From Ashinkailepas kermadecensis (taxonomy: Eukaryota; Arthropoda; Thecostraca; Neolepadidae): 64,000 bases of DNA. Shown in pieces: positions 44,140-56,224 of the stretch. Both the position numbers and the translations under genes were made by a program. The stretch lies in the NCBI GenBank assembly GCA_034440615.1, contig JAOTOM010002640.1, positions 48,246 to 112,245 of the forward strand, given 5' to 3'. The notes under the pieces are model-generated. The model saw only the letters and a list, made by a program, of their open reading frames with translations, made no database searches and was not told the origin of the DNA. Positions within the stretch are counted from its first letter, which is position 1. Every line of letters starts with the position of its first letter.

Positions 44140-44332
44140 CTGATGATCTGGGAGCGGTACTGGACGGGCAGCTGGGCGCGGTGCGGACTCAGCTGCCAGC
44201 GGCCGCCAGAGGCCACCGCCGGCCCCTGCGGGATCGGCCGGAAGTGGTGCTGCGTGGCCGCCGGCGGCACCGGCGACGGCGGGTTCGAGGCCGAGAACGC
44301 CGGCGTCGTCGACCTCGAGTTGCCCAGCGACA
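44140..44332 (-). CDS. cic: cic exon 4
   Basis: The 193-bp exon encodes SLGNSRSTTPAFSASNPPSP and HHFRPIPQGP, ending VQYRSQII. S-L-G-N/S-S-R-S-x-T-P is conserved in Capicua-L. The acceptor is GTCGCCAG and the donor is CATCAG|GTGAGG. The last 20 or so bases and the donor are the repeat unit of the adjacent 19-copy array (43555-44139). Confidence 0.93.
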
Positions 44333-44689
44333 CTGGCGACACGGAGCATGCCGGGGCTCAGCAGACGGCGGACACCGGGGAGGTGTCACTCGGTGGGGTC
44401 AGGCTCGCCACCAAGGACGCAAAGTGGATGATTATTCGGCACATCCAGGACGTGTAGGTGGATAACTCTAGGGCAGGGTGTCTGCGGGACAGGACCAGCA
44501 GGCGGCGGACGAGTCGAGGTCGTCAGGACACCAACACCACACTCGACGACCGACCTCTCGTCGTGTGTCGACTCCCACCAGACGCGGACACCACCAGGGT
44601 CACGTGGGTGCCGACCGTTCAGTGGCACGCGCCACCTGACACCAGACGCCGCGCGGTCTGAAGCCGGACACTGCAGCGGCACACACTGA

Positions 44690-45315
44690 CGTCGCCGGCC
44701 CATCTGTCGTGTCGGCATCGCCGCTACATCGCTGCAGTGCACTGCAGCGGCACACTGACGTCGCCGGCCCATCTGTCGTGTCGGCATCGCGCTACATCGC
44801 TGCGTGCACTGCAGCGGCACACACCCCCACCCCCCCCCCCCCCCCCTGTCGTGTCGGCATCGCCGCTACATCGCTGCAGTGCACTGCAGCGGCACACACT
44901 CTGACGTGCCCCCCTTTTCGGCACTATGCTGCAGTGCACTGCAGGCCTCTGACGTCGCCGGCCCATCTGTCGTGTCGGCATCGCCGCTACATCGCTGCAG
45001 TGCACTGCAGCGGCACACACTCCGACGTCGCCGCCGGCCCACCTGTCGTGTCGGCATCGCCGCTACATCGCTGCAGTGCACTGCAGCGGCACACACTCTG
45101 ACGTCGCCGCCGGCCCACCTGTCGTGTCGGCATCGCCGCTACATCGCTGCAGTGCACTGCAGCGGCACACACTCTGACGTCGCCGGCCTATCTGTCGTGT
45201 CGGCATCGCCGCTACATCGCTGCAGTGCACTGCAGCGGCACACACTCTGACGTCGCCGCCGGCCCATCTGTCGTGTCGGCATCGCCGCTACATCGCTGCA
45301 GTGCACTGCAGCCAT
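44690..45315. repeat. 76-bp minisatellite, about 8 copies
   Basis: Unit includes TGCAGTGCACTGCAGCGGCA (itself palindromic TGCAGTGCACTGCA), CACACTCTGACGTCGCC and GTCGTGTCGGCATCGCCGCT. Some units are truncated; one contains a C-run. Confidence 0.92.
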
Positions 45316-46194
45316 ATAGCGACTGCAGGCAGAGCACCGCAGTGTGTTCCGGCACGTCCACATGACACCGGACACCGCAACTCAAGTCCCGGAGCAGCGA
45401 TGAACGCCCGGCAGCAGGGCGGCTACACAGCCGACGGGGCCACAGCACGAGCCTAGATGCGGCGGTGGCTACCTGCTGTACGAAACATCCTGTCTTAATG
45501 TTAGGCAACTCCACCAATCCAAATGGAGCGATAATGAGTCAAAGGTCAGGAAGGTTTCCGGCACCAATGCCCCCCCCCCCCCTCCACCCTTCGGCACACG
45601 ATAATTCCTGTTCCAAAAATTAGGATGGGAAATCAAATCTGGACCCGGCAAATTTAACCCAACAGGCAAGAGTTCAATGGCGATCAGCGAGAAACGTGCA
45701 TTTCCAACACAATGGAAATGCATTATGGAGTTACCGAAGTGAGCGGTCCGCAGAATGCACCAACGAAGAGCACCACCTGAATTATCAGACGAGCAGCTGT
45801 GAGCCAGACAACACCGTTACGCCATTATTTCCGAGGAGCCCATGTCGCTGTGGATGTGACTGGCACAAGCAGGGGGTGGGTCCCGCGAAATGAGGTTAGG
45901 AGAAAAGTGGAGCATATCTGTTAGTCCTTTTCACGACCAAATTATCGAAAACTTCAAAGATTCGCTATACAGTGTTAACTGATCACATACGCGGGCTACA
46001 CATCAATGATATCCATATCTGAATACAAAATGGAAAGCATAAAAAAGAACGCCAACTCAAGTTTCCAATGGTGAGCAGGAGAACTACGATGTCCGGGAAG
46101 GAATGTTGTTAGTGTGTGTGTGGGTGGGACACCCACGCCGTCAGCCGGATGGATTTATCAGCCCCGAGCACAGGCTGCCCTGACAGTGACTCAC

Positions 46195-46307
46195 CCATGA
46201 TGTTGGCGGCCTCCTCGACGCGCGGGTCAGCCAGCTGCGAGTAGCTGGGCGAGGTCGTCGACAGCGACTCGCCGCTGTTGTCGTCGCCCCACTCCTCCTG
46301 CTTCATC
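46195..46307 (-). CDS. cic: cic exon 3
   Basis: The 113-bp exon encodes MKQEEWGDDNSGESLSTTSP and SYSQLADPRVEEAANIM, matching the conserved segment between the cysteine block and the VSLGNSRS motif of Capicua-L. The acceptor is CGCGGCAG and the donor is ATGG|GTGAGT. The final G joins TG of the next exon to restore the valine of VSLGNSRS, which supports both junctions. Confidence 0.92.
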
Positions 46308-46474
46308 CTGCCGCGGGGAGGTGCCGGAGTCAGGTCACGCCATCCCCGTACAGCACAGCCTGATGCCGGGCACATACATCAGAAGGGCCAGTCATGCGAA
46401 CATGCGTCGCACCGTAAATGTGCGGAGATGTTGCGTGTGAGAGGGCGAAGTGCAATGCGTCACATATCCACACG

Positions 46475-46512
46475 TTGTAGTTTAGGGGCGCATCGACAGC
46501 AGAGGTCATACA
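46475..46512 (-). mobile_element. Short retroposed tail
   Basis: TAGTTTAGGGGCGCATCGAC, AGCAGAGGTCATACAG; target duplication unclear. Confidence 0.5.
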
Positions 46513-47690
46513 GCACACATGTCGGCACTTCGCTATCCTTATCACGTGCTGTGGTCAGGGGAAACCCGTCACATGCCCCACGCTGCAGACGTATGGGTGC
46601 AAGTGCTAGGCCATTAGCACTGCCACCCTCCGAGGAAGTGGTCAATTTTGGTCACGAAAACAGAGGGACCTGTGAGCACTATAACTAGCATGCTCAGTGC
46701 CACACCTACGCCATAAGTAATCGCAGGAATTCCCGTGGACTCAATCAACATAAACCTGCTCCTCAGCGGTCGTATCACCACCATGATATCACCATTTTTA
46801 GAACGCCAGCGGGTGTTGCCGTACGTGGGCGATACCCGTCGCCGGCTGTGAGGAGCCGCACACCACTCACTGGCGTCCGCAGCTGCAGACCCTGCCGCAC
46901 ATGTCACCACAAACCAACTCTGGGCCGGTCGAAGACCAACAGCCCTTGTTTATTTGATTCCAATATCGAGGCGCGCGAAGAGCTTGTGTAAGACGGCTTC
47001 ACCGGCCAGTAGAGAAGCGGCCGAGCCTGGTGCACGGCGCAAGTCCAGAGACATAACTACACCACGGCCAGCGGGCCTGCCGACGCCACAAGTGGGGCGT
47101 AGTTACACTGAACCAGTAAAACGCCTCAGTGGTCGGCAGGAAACGGCGGCATGCTGGCGACGGCGGCATGTGAACAGCACAACGCACAACGGTCGACGCT
47201 TTCCAGATCTCGCCCGCCCCACATGCAAGCGCTTCCCGGAGTCGATAATGTGCACGGTTTCGCGTAGTTGCCTGGTATTGTGCCCCGCCGCCGCGTACAA
47301 TGTCCGGCCGGAAGTGAGGTGCACGAGCGCAGCCTGTCGTGAGTGGTCGCGGTTCGCGCCATGGGACCGCCGCCGACCCGACTACCGCCAACTGGCCACG
47401 TCACCGCCCCCCCTACCCCATCCACTCTCAGGGCGTGGCACGCCGGACGCCCATAACGACATGGCACCTGAGCGGCGCGCGCTTTCACATCGTCAGGCGG
47501 CCATCCCGTCGAGCCGGCGGTGGGCGACGCGCACCACGCACGGCGCCAGGTCAGTCGCCCGCCCCGCGCGGTGCCGCTCCCGGGCCGGCCGGCAGCCGCG
47601 CCCCGACTCGTCGTCACCGTCCGGGCTGTCTCGGACGGAGGTCAAGAGCGCGCCGAACCGGCTGCGGCGCGCCGGAGCGACGCTGATTCA
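46513..47690. other. GC-rich part of the cic intron between exons 2 and 3
   Basis: Long + strand frames exist here but have no family motif, and the cic phase joins exons 2 and 3 directly. I regard it as non-coding. Confidence 0.35.
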
Positions 47691-47694
47691 CCGG

Positions 47695-48200
47695 CCGGCG
47701 TGGTGCCCACCGGCGGGAGGCGACACCCACTCGGAGGGACTCGCGGCCCCCGACCTCGGCCGGAGCGGTGCCCACTGGCGAGAGGCGACACCCAGTCGGA
47801 GGGACTCGTGGCCCCCGACCTCGGCCGGAGCGGTGCCCACTGGCGGAAGGCGACACCCACTCGGAGGGACTCGTGGCCCCCGACCTCGGCCGGAGCGGTG
47901 CCTACTGGCGAGAGGCGACACCCACTCGGAGGGACTGACAGTCGGTTGGTTGGTTATTGGTTTTACGACACGTCGACCGTTGAGTCATGTAGCGTCGCCA
48001 ATCTCTCACGCCGATTGGTCGCGAGCGAAGAGTAGCGACAGGTGAGACTCGAACCCACAACCTTTCGATTGTGAGACGAGCATCTCACCCCTAGACCACT
48101 CGTCCCCAGGGGCTGACAGTCCCCCACCTCGGCCGGAGCGGTGCCTACTGGCGAGAGGCGACACGCAGTCGGGGGCCCAGACTGGCCGGGTCTGGCGGCC
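47695..48200. repeat. 65-bp minisatellite, about 5 copies, split by a SINE
   Basis: Unit GGCGAGAGGCGACACCCACT, CGGAGGGACTCGTGGCCCCC, GACCTCGGCCGGAGCGGTGC. The SINE at 47944-48108 interrupts the fourth/fifth unit. Confidence 0.9.
47944..48108 (-). mobile_element. tRNA-derived SINE inserted in a minisatellite
   Basis: Complete copy. GGGACTGACAGTC (47931-47943) and GGGGCTGACAGTC (48109-48121) match at 12 of 13 positions. Confidence 0.93.
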
Positions 48201-48209
48201 CCATCTCGG

Positions 48210-49360
48210 CCGGCGCCGAGTACCTCGGCGCCTAGGACAGTCCCAGGTACCGAGTTATCGAGGTACCTCGGACACTGGCGGTGTTCAAGAGTGTATATCG
48301 GGAAGATGCCGGGTGGGGTGAAGACAAGCAGCGACAATGTGTACGTTTAGCGGTATCTCTTCTCGGTAACAATTGTTCACATTGCCCGACATTTTGGTGT
48401 GCGCGTCTCATCAATGGAAGAGGCTTAGTACCCAACAAATGTCGGGTGGCACCACACTTTCAGCCACTTCAGGTTTCACCTGATAAGTGCATGTGATAAT
48501 GCGGGGAGACAGGGGACGTGGGATGATGCCTGGTTCAACACCAGATAAAGGGGTGGAGACAAACCGGACCATTGGAGGGGTAGAAATCAGCATGGAGGTG
48601 AGGAATTGTACCCTCAAAAGGATGAAGGACGACACCTCTAATAGCGTTCTGGACACCATTATCCGGAGAAAACGATGGCTCTTGGGTGACGAGGCATGAC
48701 GTTAGGATGAGGAACGACGGGGGCTTCCGTAGTGTATCGACTATAAACCCACCAGCAGTCGGTGGGGTGGTCCTAAAGACCGGTCCGTGCAGGGTGGGGG
48801 ACGACGAGGGTTACCGAGGTCAAATCTCCGGAGAAAGTCAATCGAATAATTGGCCACCACGACCGGCACCTCCGTTGTCAGAGGCACAGAAAGTGGAACA
48901 GGAAGAAAGTACATGCAGGGTTGGCAACGCATCGCTGTCACCGTGCTCCACCATTATTCCACTCCATGCTCTCCCAGCTGGCGGGCGACAATTATTCAAT
49001 CGTGTCCCACATGTTCGCTTCACTGCAGGAATGTCTGCCTTGGCCACTGGGCGCAGGTCCAGCCAGTCTCCTGCTGGCGTCACGGTCGGCACTAGCATTC
49101 TCTCCACGTCAGGCGGGAACAAATTATGTGTCACGTGCAGGCAGTGCCCGACGGCGCCAGACACGCGAGCCGCGACCGTCGGCCGCAGGCTTCTCCAGCA
49201 CCGGCACCAACCTCAGCACAACCCGCACCGCCAACTAAACATCATATGAACAGCTGACCCTGTCGGTTGGATATCGGAGCAAACGCCCACCGAACAACCC
49301 TCTCCCCATACAACACCTAGTGAACGACACCCCACGACGAACGCGAACGGTGCGTGACGC
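48210..49360. other. cic intron without a recognised feature
   Basis: Nothing identified between the minisatellite and exon 2. Open frames are short and unlike any family I know. Confidence 0.35.
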
Positions 49361-49370
49361 CATCACTCAC

Positions 49371-49583
49371 CCTCCCGGGTAGGTGAGGCTGGAGGAGGAC
49401 CGCAGCCCCTTGCCCTTCATGCTCAGGTGGCGGCTGCAGTAGCCGCGCCGCTGCGACTCCTTGTTGCAGCCCTCCTTGCTGCACAGGCGCCGCCACTGCT
49501 TGCCGTTGAACTTCTTCCGGATGCCGTTGGGCGTCGACACGACGTCGCCCTTGTTGTATTTGTGCGGAGTGGCGGCGTTTGAC
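49371..49583 (-). CDS. cic: cic exon 2: long-isoform cysteine-rich block
   Basis: The 213-bp exon encodes [18 protein letters not shown] and [18 protein letters not shown], then [12 protein letters not shown]. This block is almost invariant in the long isoform of Capicua across animals and is diagnostic here. The acceptor is CCGCAG and the donor is GGAGG|GTGAGT. Phase: one base in, two bases out. Confidence 0.95.
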
Positions 49584-50039
49584 CTGCGGCACGGGGCGGT
49601 CAATGCGAGGTCAAGGTCACAGAACCGGCAGACTGTAACTTATGCCGGCACTGGCATCGGTCTTGGCCACAACGAATGTGAGCCCGTGCTATTTGTATGG
49701 GCACTCGGGTATAAGAATGTGACACAAGGAAATCATTTAATATCAATACCATCAGATACAAATATATCGATGATCATATAACCAAATAATTGTTCGGTCT
49801 TGGGAGCTATTCCGGCTCATTTTGACACTGATCGAATGCGTTCACTTTGTGTGCGTAGAACGTGGAAGGTGAAACAAACAAGCAATCATTGGTGTGGCAA
49901 ATGCTTTCGTGTTGTGAGGACAGCTCCACGCTCCAACGTTGATTTACCTATGGCGTGGCCCACTTCACACAGGTACACCATCAACACTCACGGCTATCAG
50001 CACACTGATGGGGTACCAGAAATATCGGCCTCGCTGGGG

Positions 50040-50262
50040 AGGTACCAGGCACCAGGGACACGAGCCGCAATGGTGAGACACCAGGCACCGAACACACCAG
50101 CTCCTCCAGTGAGGTATCAGACACCAAGGACACCAGCGCCAATGGTGCGACACCAGACACCAGACACACCAGCTCCTCCAGTGAAATATCAGACACCAAG
50201 GACACCAGCGCCAATGATGCGACACCGGACACCAGACACCAGGGACACCAGGGTCACCAGGG
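50040..50262. repeat. 72-bp minisatellite, 3 copies
   Basis: Unit built on ACACCAGCTCCTCCAGTGA and AGACACCAAGGACACCAGCG. The outer units are diverged. Confidence 0.8.
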
Positions 50263-50264
50263 TG

Positions 50265-51040
50265 ATCAGGCCTGTACGGTGCAGCACCGCTACACTCAAC
50301 ACCATCGTTATCTGGCACACGGTGGGCAGCTCGCCGTGCGAGACAATGTTCCCAGTATCGGTGACCTGATCGGGATGCGACGTGCTGATGACGACACCCG
50401 ACCTCGCCACCGAGCAACGGTCGTTGCATCACCTCGCTCGTGATCCCGCCCACAGGTGTGGCCAAAGGGGAGGGAGGCGAGGGTGTGGCACCCCTTCGTA
50501 ATTGAACAAGACGCTTTTTCGGTTAATCATCCGGTTTTCAATCGAAAAGTACTCGAAATGGTACTTCAAGGGCCAGGCACCATACAAAACTCCTGAGCGC
50601 GCCCCTGATTCTGCTGTCTGGCGTGGAGACTTTCACCCCGTGTATTCCGTAACATTATCGAAGCGCTTTTGCATCCTTGTGGTCACCGGCACCGGTGGGG
50701 ACGCATTCGAGCAATCGCCTCACTGCCAATAGCCGGTCATAGCTGTCGGATTATCTTCAGCTGCGGCATTGCTTGCTTGCGGCTTCAGCCTTGATGCACG
50801 ATTGGAGTCCGGAGGTACATCTTTCCATGTGACTCATTCACTAATGACGAGGATATCAGCCAAACGGGTTCAATCGTCTGCTCGGAGCTTTCGCTCACAT
50901 TAATCTTTCGATCAATATTCATCCGTTTACCTTGATTTTCAGAGCTGGTGGTGCCGTCAGGATCTATGCAACCTTTGCTTATTGCGTGCTCGGATCCCGT
51001 AAAGCCACCGAACACATTCGTACCAAAAACACTTTGTATC
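50265..51040. other. cic intron without a recognised feature
   Basis: No exon or element recognised. Confidence 0.35.
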
Positions 51041-51044
51041 TCCC

Positions 51045-51425
51045 CGACAGACGGACAGGGGGAGAAATGTACATCTGGCGCCACCGGAGCACTCCAGCAC
51101 CGATCACGGCAGCCGGACAGGGGGAGACATGTACAACTGGCACCACCCGAGCACTCCAGCACCGATCACGGCAGCCGGACAGGGGGAGACATGTACAACT
51201 GGCACCACCCGAGCACTCCAGCACCGATCACGGCAGCCGGACAGGGGGAGACATGTACAACTGGCACCACCCCAGCACCGATCACGGCAGCCGGACATGG
51301 AGAGACATGTACAATTGGCGCCACCCGAGTACTCCAGCACCAAGCACGGCAGCCGGACAGGAGGAGAAACGGACATGGAGAGACATGTACAATTGGCGCC
51401 ACCCGAGTACTTCAGCACCGTCACG
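51045..51425. repeat. 62-bp minisatellite, about 6 copies
   Basis: Unit CACGGCAGCCGGACAGGGGG, AGACATGTACAACTGGCACC, ACCCGAGCACTCCAGCACCG. Two later units are shortened. Confidence 0.92.
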
Positions 51426-51819
51426 GTCACGGAGCACATGCGAGAGCTATCTACTGCATCAGGACCGCCCACAAAGGCGGAACACACCGACGCGTCCACC
51501 AATCAGTAGCCAGTGAAAATCAGCTGACAACGATGGATCGACATCGCATCGCACCGGATGTCCGCAAGCAGACGACGGCCGGCGCGACCTCGGGTCGCGA
51601 CTCGGGAGGAACCTCTGTATGTTATAATTAGACCGGGACGCAGCCGGTGTGCCTGGTATTGGTCTCAGACAGGCTGCCCATAACGTCACTTGCGACCATG
51701 TCAGCCGCGGTGGTGGATCCAGGGAAGCATGGGGCCATGGCCCCTGGGCATAGAAGAGGCTGAAGCGGATAATACACATGTGCTTCAACATAGGTTGTGA
51801 CGAAGCATACAAAAATTGG

Positions 51820-52800
51820 CGCTCCAGGGGAGGGACTTCTGGGAAGTGAAGTGAAGGCTCCGAGCCGACGTGAAAGGCCTCTGGGACGACGAAAGGAACC
51901 TCGAGCTGATGGAAAGAGTCCCGGCCGATCCTCTGAGTCGATGGAGTGTCCAGAGTTCAGGGCCAACGTGAAGGGCTGGCCAACAACAGAGATGGCCTCC
52001 GGTTGTTAGAAGGATTCCTGGGCCTCTAGCCGTCGGAGAGGACCCGGGCTATCGGAGGGATCGAGCCGATACGAACGACTCCTGGGCCGACAGAGGGCCC
52101 AAATTTCTAGAAAAAAAGAGGCCCCCGGCCTGACGGAGAAGGTACCGAGCTGCTAAAGAGGGGCCCCTGAGCCGGCGTAGGGGCCTCTAGTCGCTGGCTA
52201 TGGAGGACCTCAGCCCGTCGGAGAGGCCCCTGAGTCGATGTGAAGGTCCCCTGGGTCGACGGAGGGACCCCAGCCGCCGGAGAGGACCCAAGATCGTCAG
52301 AAATGGTTTAGAGTCGATGTGATGGGCCTCTGTGCCGACGAAAAGAGCCCAAGCCGTACAAGGGGCCGCTGGCCTGACGGAGGAGACCCAATCCGTAGAA
52401 AGGACACCCGGCCTGATGGAAAGGATTTCAAGCTGTTGAAAGATGGGTTGGTTGGTTGGTTATTGGTTTTACGACACGTCGACTGTTATCATATAGCGTC
52501 GCCAATCTCTCACGCCGATTGGTCGCGGGCGAAGAGTAGCGACAGGTGAGACTCGAACCCACAATCTTTCGATTGTGAGACGAATCTTGGATCTTACCCC
52601 TAGACCACTCGTCCCCCCCCCGACCTGACGGAGAAGGGCCTAAGCCGCCTGGGAGGATTCTCAGCCAACGGAGAGGTCCCCGAGCCGCCGGAAGGGATCC
52701 CGGACGGTCGAAGAGGGTCCAGAGCCGATACGAAAAGCCCCTGACCTGAAGAAGGGGGCAGAAGCTGTTGAAAGAGGGACCTCCGACCTCCAACTACATG
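51820..52800 (-). repeat. Degenerate GC-rich minisatellite (inverted relative to 560-1640)
   Basis: Read on the - strand it shows the same unit type as 560-1640 (GGGGCCTTTTTCGTCGGC-like blocks). It is interrupted by the SINE at 52446-52620. Confidence 0.55.
52446..52620 (-). mobile_element. tRNA-derived SINE with internal 7-bp insertion
   Basis: Complete copy with an extra ATCTTGG near the A box and a deletion in the tail region. No clear target duplication. Confidence 0.9.
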
Positions 52801-52804
52801 CACA

Positions 52805-53575
52805 TCGAAACCGGTGTTCCTGCCTCTCGCTAGGGACCCTCAGCCTGCTCGCGCAATGGGCTTTGAACCCCAGAGCCCCATTAGTTCGGTCGCCAGTCGT
52901 GGTAGGGTGTGCGGGGGCGTATGGGCGGGTGGGTGGGTGACGGTATCGCTACCGTTATCACCTCGAGGTATCAGGGCTCACGTGCACGAGTGTGACATGT
53001 AGTGCGGTTATCAGGCCAGAATTTCCTATTGCCTATGTGACGCAGCCTGGCAGTGCACGCCCATCTTGCTATTGTCCCACCCGTCTACACAACTGCCTAC
53101 GAACGGGTAAGCCAGCACATGACAAGTCAACACTGGGGCACGAGCAAGACGGCTGAGACCAGGCCGAGCGCACGGGAAACTATGCAGACTGCAGAGCCCA
53201 TCGAGAGGCACCGGTGTGGTGGCGTGCACCCCCTCCCCTCCCCCGTCACCGTCACGGCAGCTCGGGCGAGGGCACACGTTCAAGGTCCCCCGGCCTCGGC
53301 TGCAGCCGGCCGGGCCTGGGCCGGAGCGTGGCTGATGGGTCGCGTGACGTCAGCGCCATTGAAATGCTGCCCATACGCGCGACAAAGCGCCGCGTGACGT
53401 CACGACTGCAGGGCACCGGCGGCGGCGGCGGCGGCGGCGGCCGCGTGCTGGCCGACCGGTCTGAAGCCCGCCGCTCCGACACTGGGCCCCATTGTTTTGT
53501 CGCGTGGATTTACGGTCGCTGCGACCCGGCTCGGTTCGATGTCGCTACGGCTGTATGCAATGCACGCAAATCCCA
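52805..53575. other. No gene recognised
   Basis: Mixed-composition intron sequence with a GGC run at 53410-53440. No exon assigned. Confidence 0.35.
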
Positions 53576-53584
53576 TCCAGAGGA

Positions 53585-53800
53585 CGCGCACAAGCGCGTA
53601 TGCATAGGCGGGCATAGGCATAAGCATAGGCGTATGCATAGGCGGATATATGCATAAGCATATAAGCATAAATGCATATAAGCATAAATGCATATAAGCA
53701 TATAAGCATATATGCATTAGCATAGGCGTATGCATAGGCGGATATATGCACAAGCGCGTATGCATAGGCGGGCATAGGCATAAGCACGCAAACGCCTTCA
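53585..53800. repeat. AT-rich degenerate repeat of GCATA/GGCGTAT units
   Basis: Alternating GCATAAGCATA and GCATAGGCGTAT blocks with 12-36-bp periodicity. It codes spurious A-Y-A-Y-A peptides. Confidence 0.8.
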
Positions 53801-54046
53801 AAGGCAGGCGTACACAAGTATGCATGTGTGCGTGTATGCGCAGCGCACGCCTGTATATATGTATACATGATCACAAGAGCGATCAAGCAGCCGTATTGCA
53901 GAAAGGATGCAGACAGGATTTCGATCCGTTTCGACGCAGCAGTTAATAACAAATTTGCACATCCAGGGACAGCGGTATCGCACCCCTGTGTGGCTTCGCC
54001 ATCCATACGTGAATACGTGTGCGTGTGTGTACGCGCGCACACGTAC

Positions 54047-54194
54047 CTGGGCGTGGCGGTCTGGGAGCGGGCCGTGCCCAGACTGCCGTGCTCGTTGAGG
54101 CTGGACGTGCTGCCTCTCGAGTGCATGGTGGAGCGCTTCACCTGCACCAGCGAGCCAGGCGTCAGGCTGAGCGAGCGGCTGCCGGGCGCCAGAC
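54047..54194 (-). CDS. cic: cic exon 1 of those visible (long-isoform, serine-rich)
   Basis: The acceptor is TTCGGCAG at its 5' side and the donor is CCCAG|GTACGT. The exon is 148 bp and starts two bases into a codon, so at least one earlier exon must exist. It encodes LAPGSRSLSLTPGSLVQ and RGSTSSLNEHGSLGTARS, comparable to the serine-rich stretch just before the cysteine block of the long Capicua isoform. It ends with two bases (AG) completed by the G opening the next exon to give arginine. Confidence 0.8.
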
Positions 54195-54260
54195 CTGCCG
54201 AACAGAGCCGCCTCAGTGAATAGATGGACACGACAGACACGTTATACGTCATATAGACAT

Positions 54261-54317
54261 GTGGTGGTGGATTTGTGCTTTAGGGCGCGTCGACTGCCCT
54301 GGTCATTTTGCGCCCAT
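54261..54317 (-). mobile_element. 57-bp retroposed tail with 14-bp target duplication
   Basis: It contains TTTGTGCTTTAGGGCGCGTC, GACTGCCCTGGTCATTTTGC and GCCCAT. CGTCATATAGACAT (54247-54260) and CGTCATACAGACAT (54318-54331) match at 13 of 14. Confidence 0.8.
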
Positions 54318-54499
54318 CGTCATACAGACATACAGACACATACATACATATACGCATATAGACACATACACACAGACATATACATACACACACAGGCAGA
54401 CAGCCCGACAGACAGACACGGACGGACGGAAGGATAGGGACATAGACGATGTGTTTGTCTTCAGCACACGATTGCGCCGGTTCTGGCACGTCAGAGGAC

Positions 54500-55750
54500 G
54501 ACAGCGGAAGCCGGCCAAGTGTGGCGGGGACGGCGGGGACTGAGGAAGCCGGCCAAGTGTGGCGGGGACGGCGGGGACTGAGGAAGCCGGCCAAGTGTGG
54601 CGGGGACGGCGGGGACTGAGGAAGCCGGCCAAGTGTGGCGGGGACGGCGGGGACTGAGGAAGCCGGCCAAGTGTGGCGTGGACGGCGGGGACTGAGGAAG
54701 CCGGCCAAGTGTGGCGTGGACGGCGGGGACTGAGGAAGCCGGCCAAGTGTGGCGGGGACGGCGGGGACTGAGGAAGCTGGCCAAGTGTGGCGACGGCGGG
54801 GACTGAGGAAGCCGGCCAAGTGTGGCGTGGACGGCGGGGACTGAGGAAGCCGGCCAAGTGTGGCGGGGCGGCGGGGACTGAGGAAGCCGGCCAAGTGTGG
54901 CGTGGACGGCGGGGACTAGAAGCCGGCCAAGTGTGGCGTGGACGGCGGGGACTGAGGAAGCCGGCCAAGTGTGGCGTGGACGGCGGGGACTGAGGAAGCC
55001 GGCCAAGTGTGGCGGACGCGGGGACGGCGGGGACGGGGAGGAAGCCGGCCAAGTGTGGCGGGGACGGCGGGGACTGAGGAAGCCGGCCAAGTGTGGCGTG
55101 GACGGCGGGGACTGAGGAAGCCGGCCAAGTGTGGCGTGGACGGCGGGGACTGAGGAAGCCGGCCAAGTGTGGCGGGGACGGCGGGGACTGAGGAAGCCGG
55201 CCAAGTGTGGCGTGGACGGCGGGGACTGAGGAAGCCGGCCAAGTGTGGCGTGGACGGCGGGGACTGAGGAAGCCGGCCAAGTGTGGCGTGGACGGCGGGG
55301 ACTGAGGAAGCCGGCCAAGTGTGGCGGGGACGGCGGGGACTGAGGAAGCCGGCCAAGTGTGGCGGGGACGGCGGGGACTGAGGAAGCCGGCCAAGTGTGG
55401 CGTGGACGGCGGGGACTGAGGAAGCCGGCCAAGTGTGGCGGGGACGGCGGGGACTGAGGAAGCCGGCCAAGTGTGGCGGGGACGGCGGGGACTGAGGAAG
55501 CCGGCCAAGTGTGGCGGGGACGGCGGGGACTGAGGAAGCCGGCCAAGTGTGGCGGGGACGGCGGGGACTGAGGAAGCCGGCCAAGTGTGGCGGGGACGGC
55601 GGGGACTGAGGAAGCCGGCCAAGTGTGGCGGGGACGGCGGGGACTGAGGAAGCCGGCCAAGTGTGGCGTGGACGGCGGGGACTGAGGAAGCCGGCCAAGT
55701 GTGGCGGGGACGGCGGGGACTGAGGAAGCCGGCCAAGTGTGGCGTGGACG
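54500..55750. repeat. 38-bp minisatellite, about 33 copies
   Basis: Unit GAAGCCGGCCAAGTGTGGCG, GGGACGGCGGGGACTGAG with a G/T variant (GGGGAC/GTGGAC) alternating between copies. On the - strand each unit contains GGCTTCCTCAG, an acceptor-like string, but no exon is attached to it. The - strand stays open for nearly 500 codons, which is an artefact. Confidence 0.95.
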
Positions 55751-55908
55751 GCGGCAGCGGCCGAGCCGCGTCGCGTCGCCTGTTCAACAGCGGTAGTGCA
55801 TCAAACGCATCCGTCGCGGTGGCATTGTCATTCGCGGCGGCGCCACTAGCACGATGGCTCGTGGCCGAGGTGCGTGCACGCAGTTAGTTAGTTATTTGGG
55901 CTTAAGGG

Positions 55909-56070
55909 TTGGTTGGTTATTGGTTTTACGACACGTCGACTGTTGAGTCATATGGCGTCGCCAATCTCTCACGCCGATTGGTCGCGGGCGAAGAGTAGCG
56001 ACAGGTGAGACTCGAACCCACAATCTCTCGATTGTGAGACGAGCATCTTACCCCTAGACCACTCGTCCCC
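55909..56070 (-). mobile_element. tRNA-derived SINE nested in the LINE tail, 13-bp duplication
   Basis: Complete copy. TTGGGCTTAAGGG at 55896-55908 and 56071-56083 is the perfect target duplication, derived from the LINE tail. Confidence 0.95.
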
Positions 56071-56224
56071 TTGGGCTTAAGGGCGCGCCGACTACGAGGT
56101 CATTTAGCGCCCATAACTATTAATTGTTCAGCAGTCTCTATAGGTCGTCCCTTGTGCTATGGGTATTCTCTTTCCTGGTGCATCTTGATGTTAACGCCCC
56201 GGGTAAATAGCATAAAACTTCACA

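Noticed and set aside
44074..44349. Alternative reading frame through cic exon 4
   Set aside because: Only the frame giving SLGNSRSTTP matches the family and the neighbouring phases.
47126..47690. Possible additional cic exon between exons 2 and 3
   Set aside because: Acidic/basic peptide-like frames exist, but exons 2 and 3 already join in phase, and I saw no acceptor-donor pair that would preserve frame.
46954..48045. 363-codon + strand frame
   Set aside because: It runs antisense through a cic intron, a minisatellite and a SINE. No motif; openness is explained by GC content.
54303..55787. 494-codon - strand frame of H-L-A-G-F-L-S-P-R-R-P repeats
   Set aside because: It is the 38-bp minisatellite read through. 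No start context, exon signals or family match.
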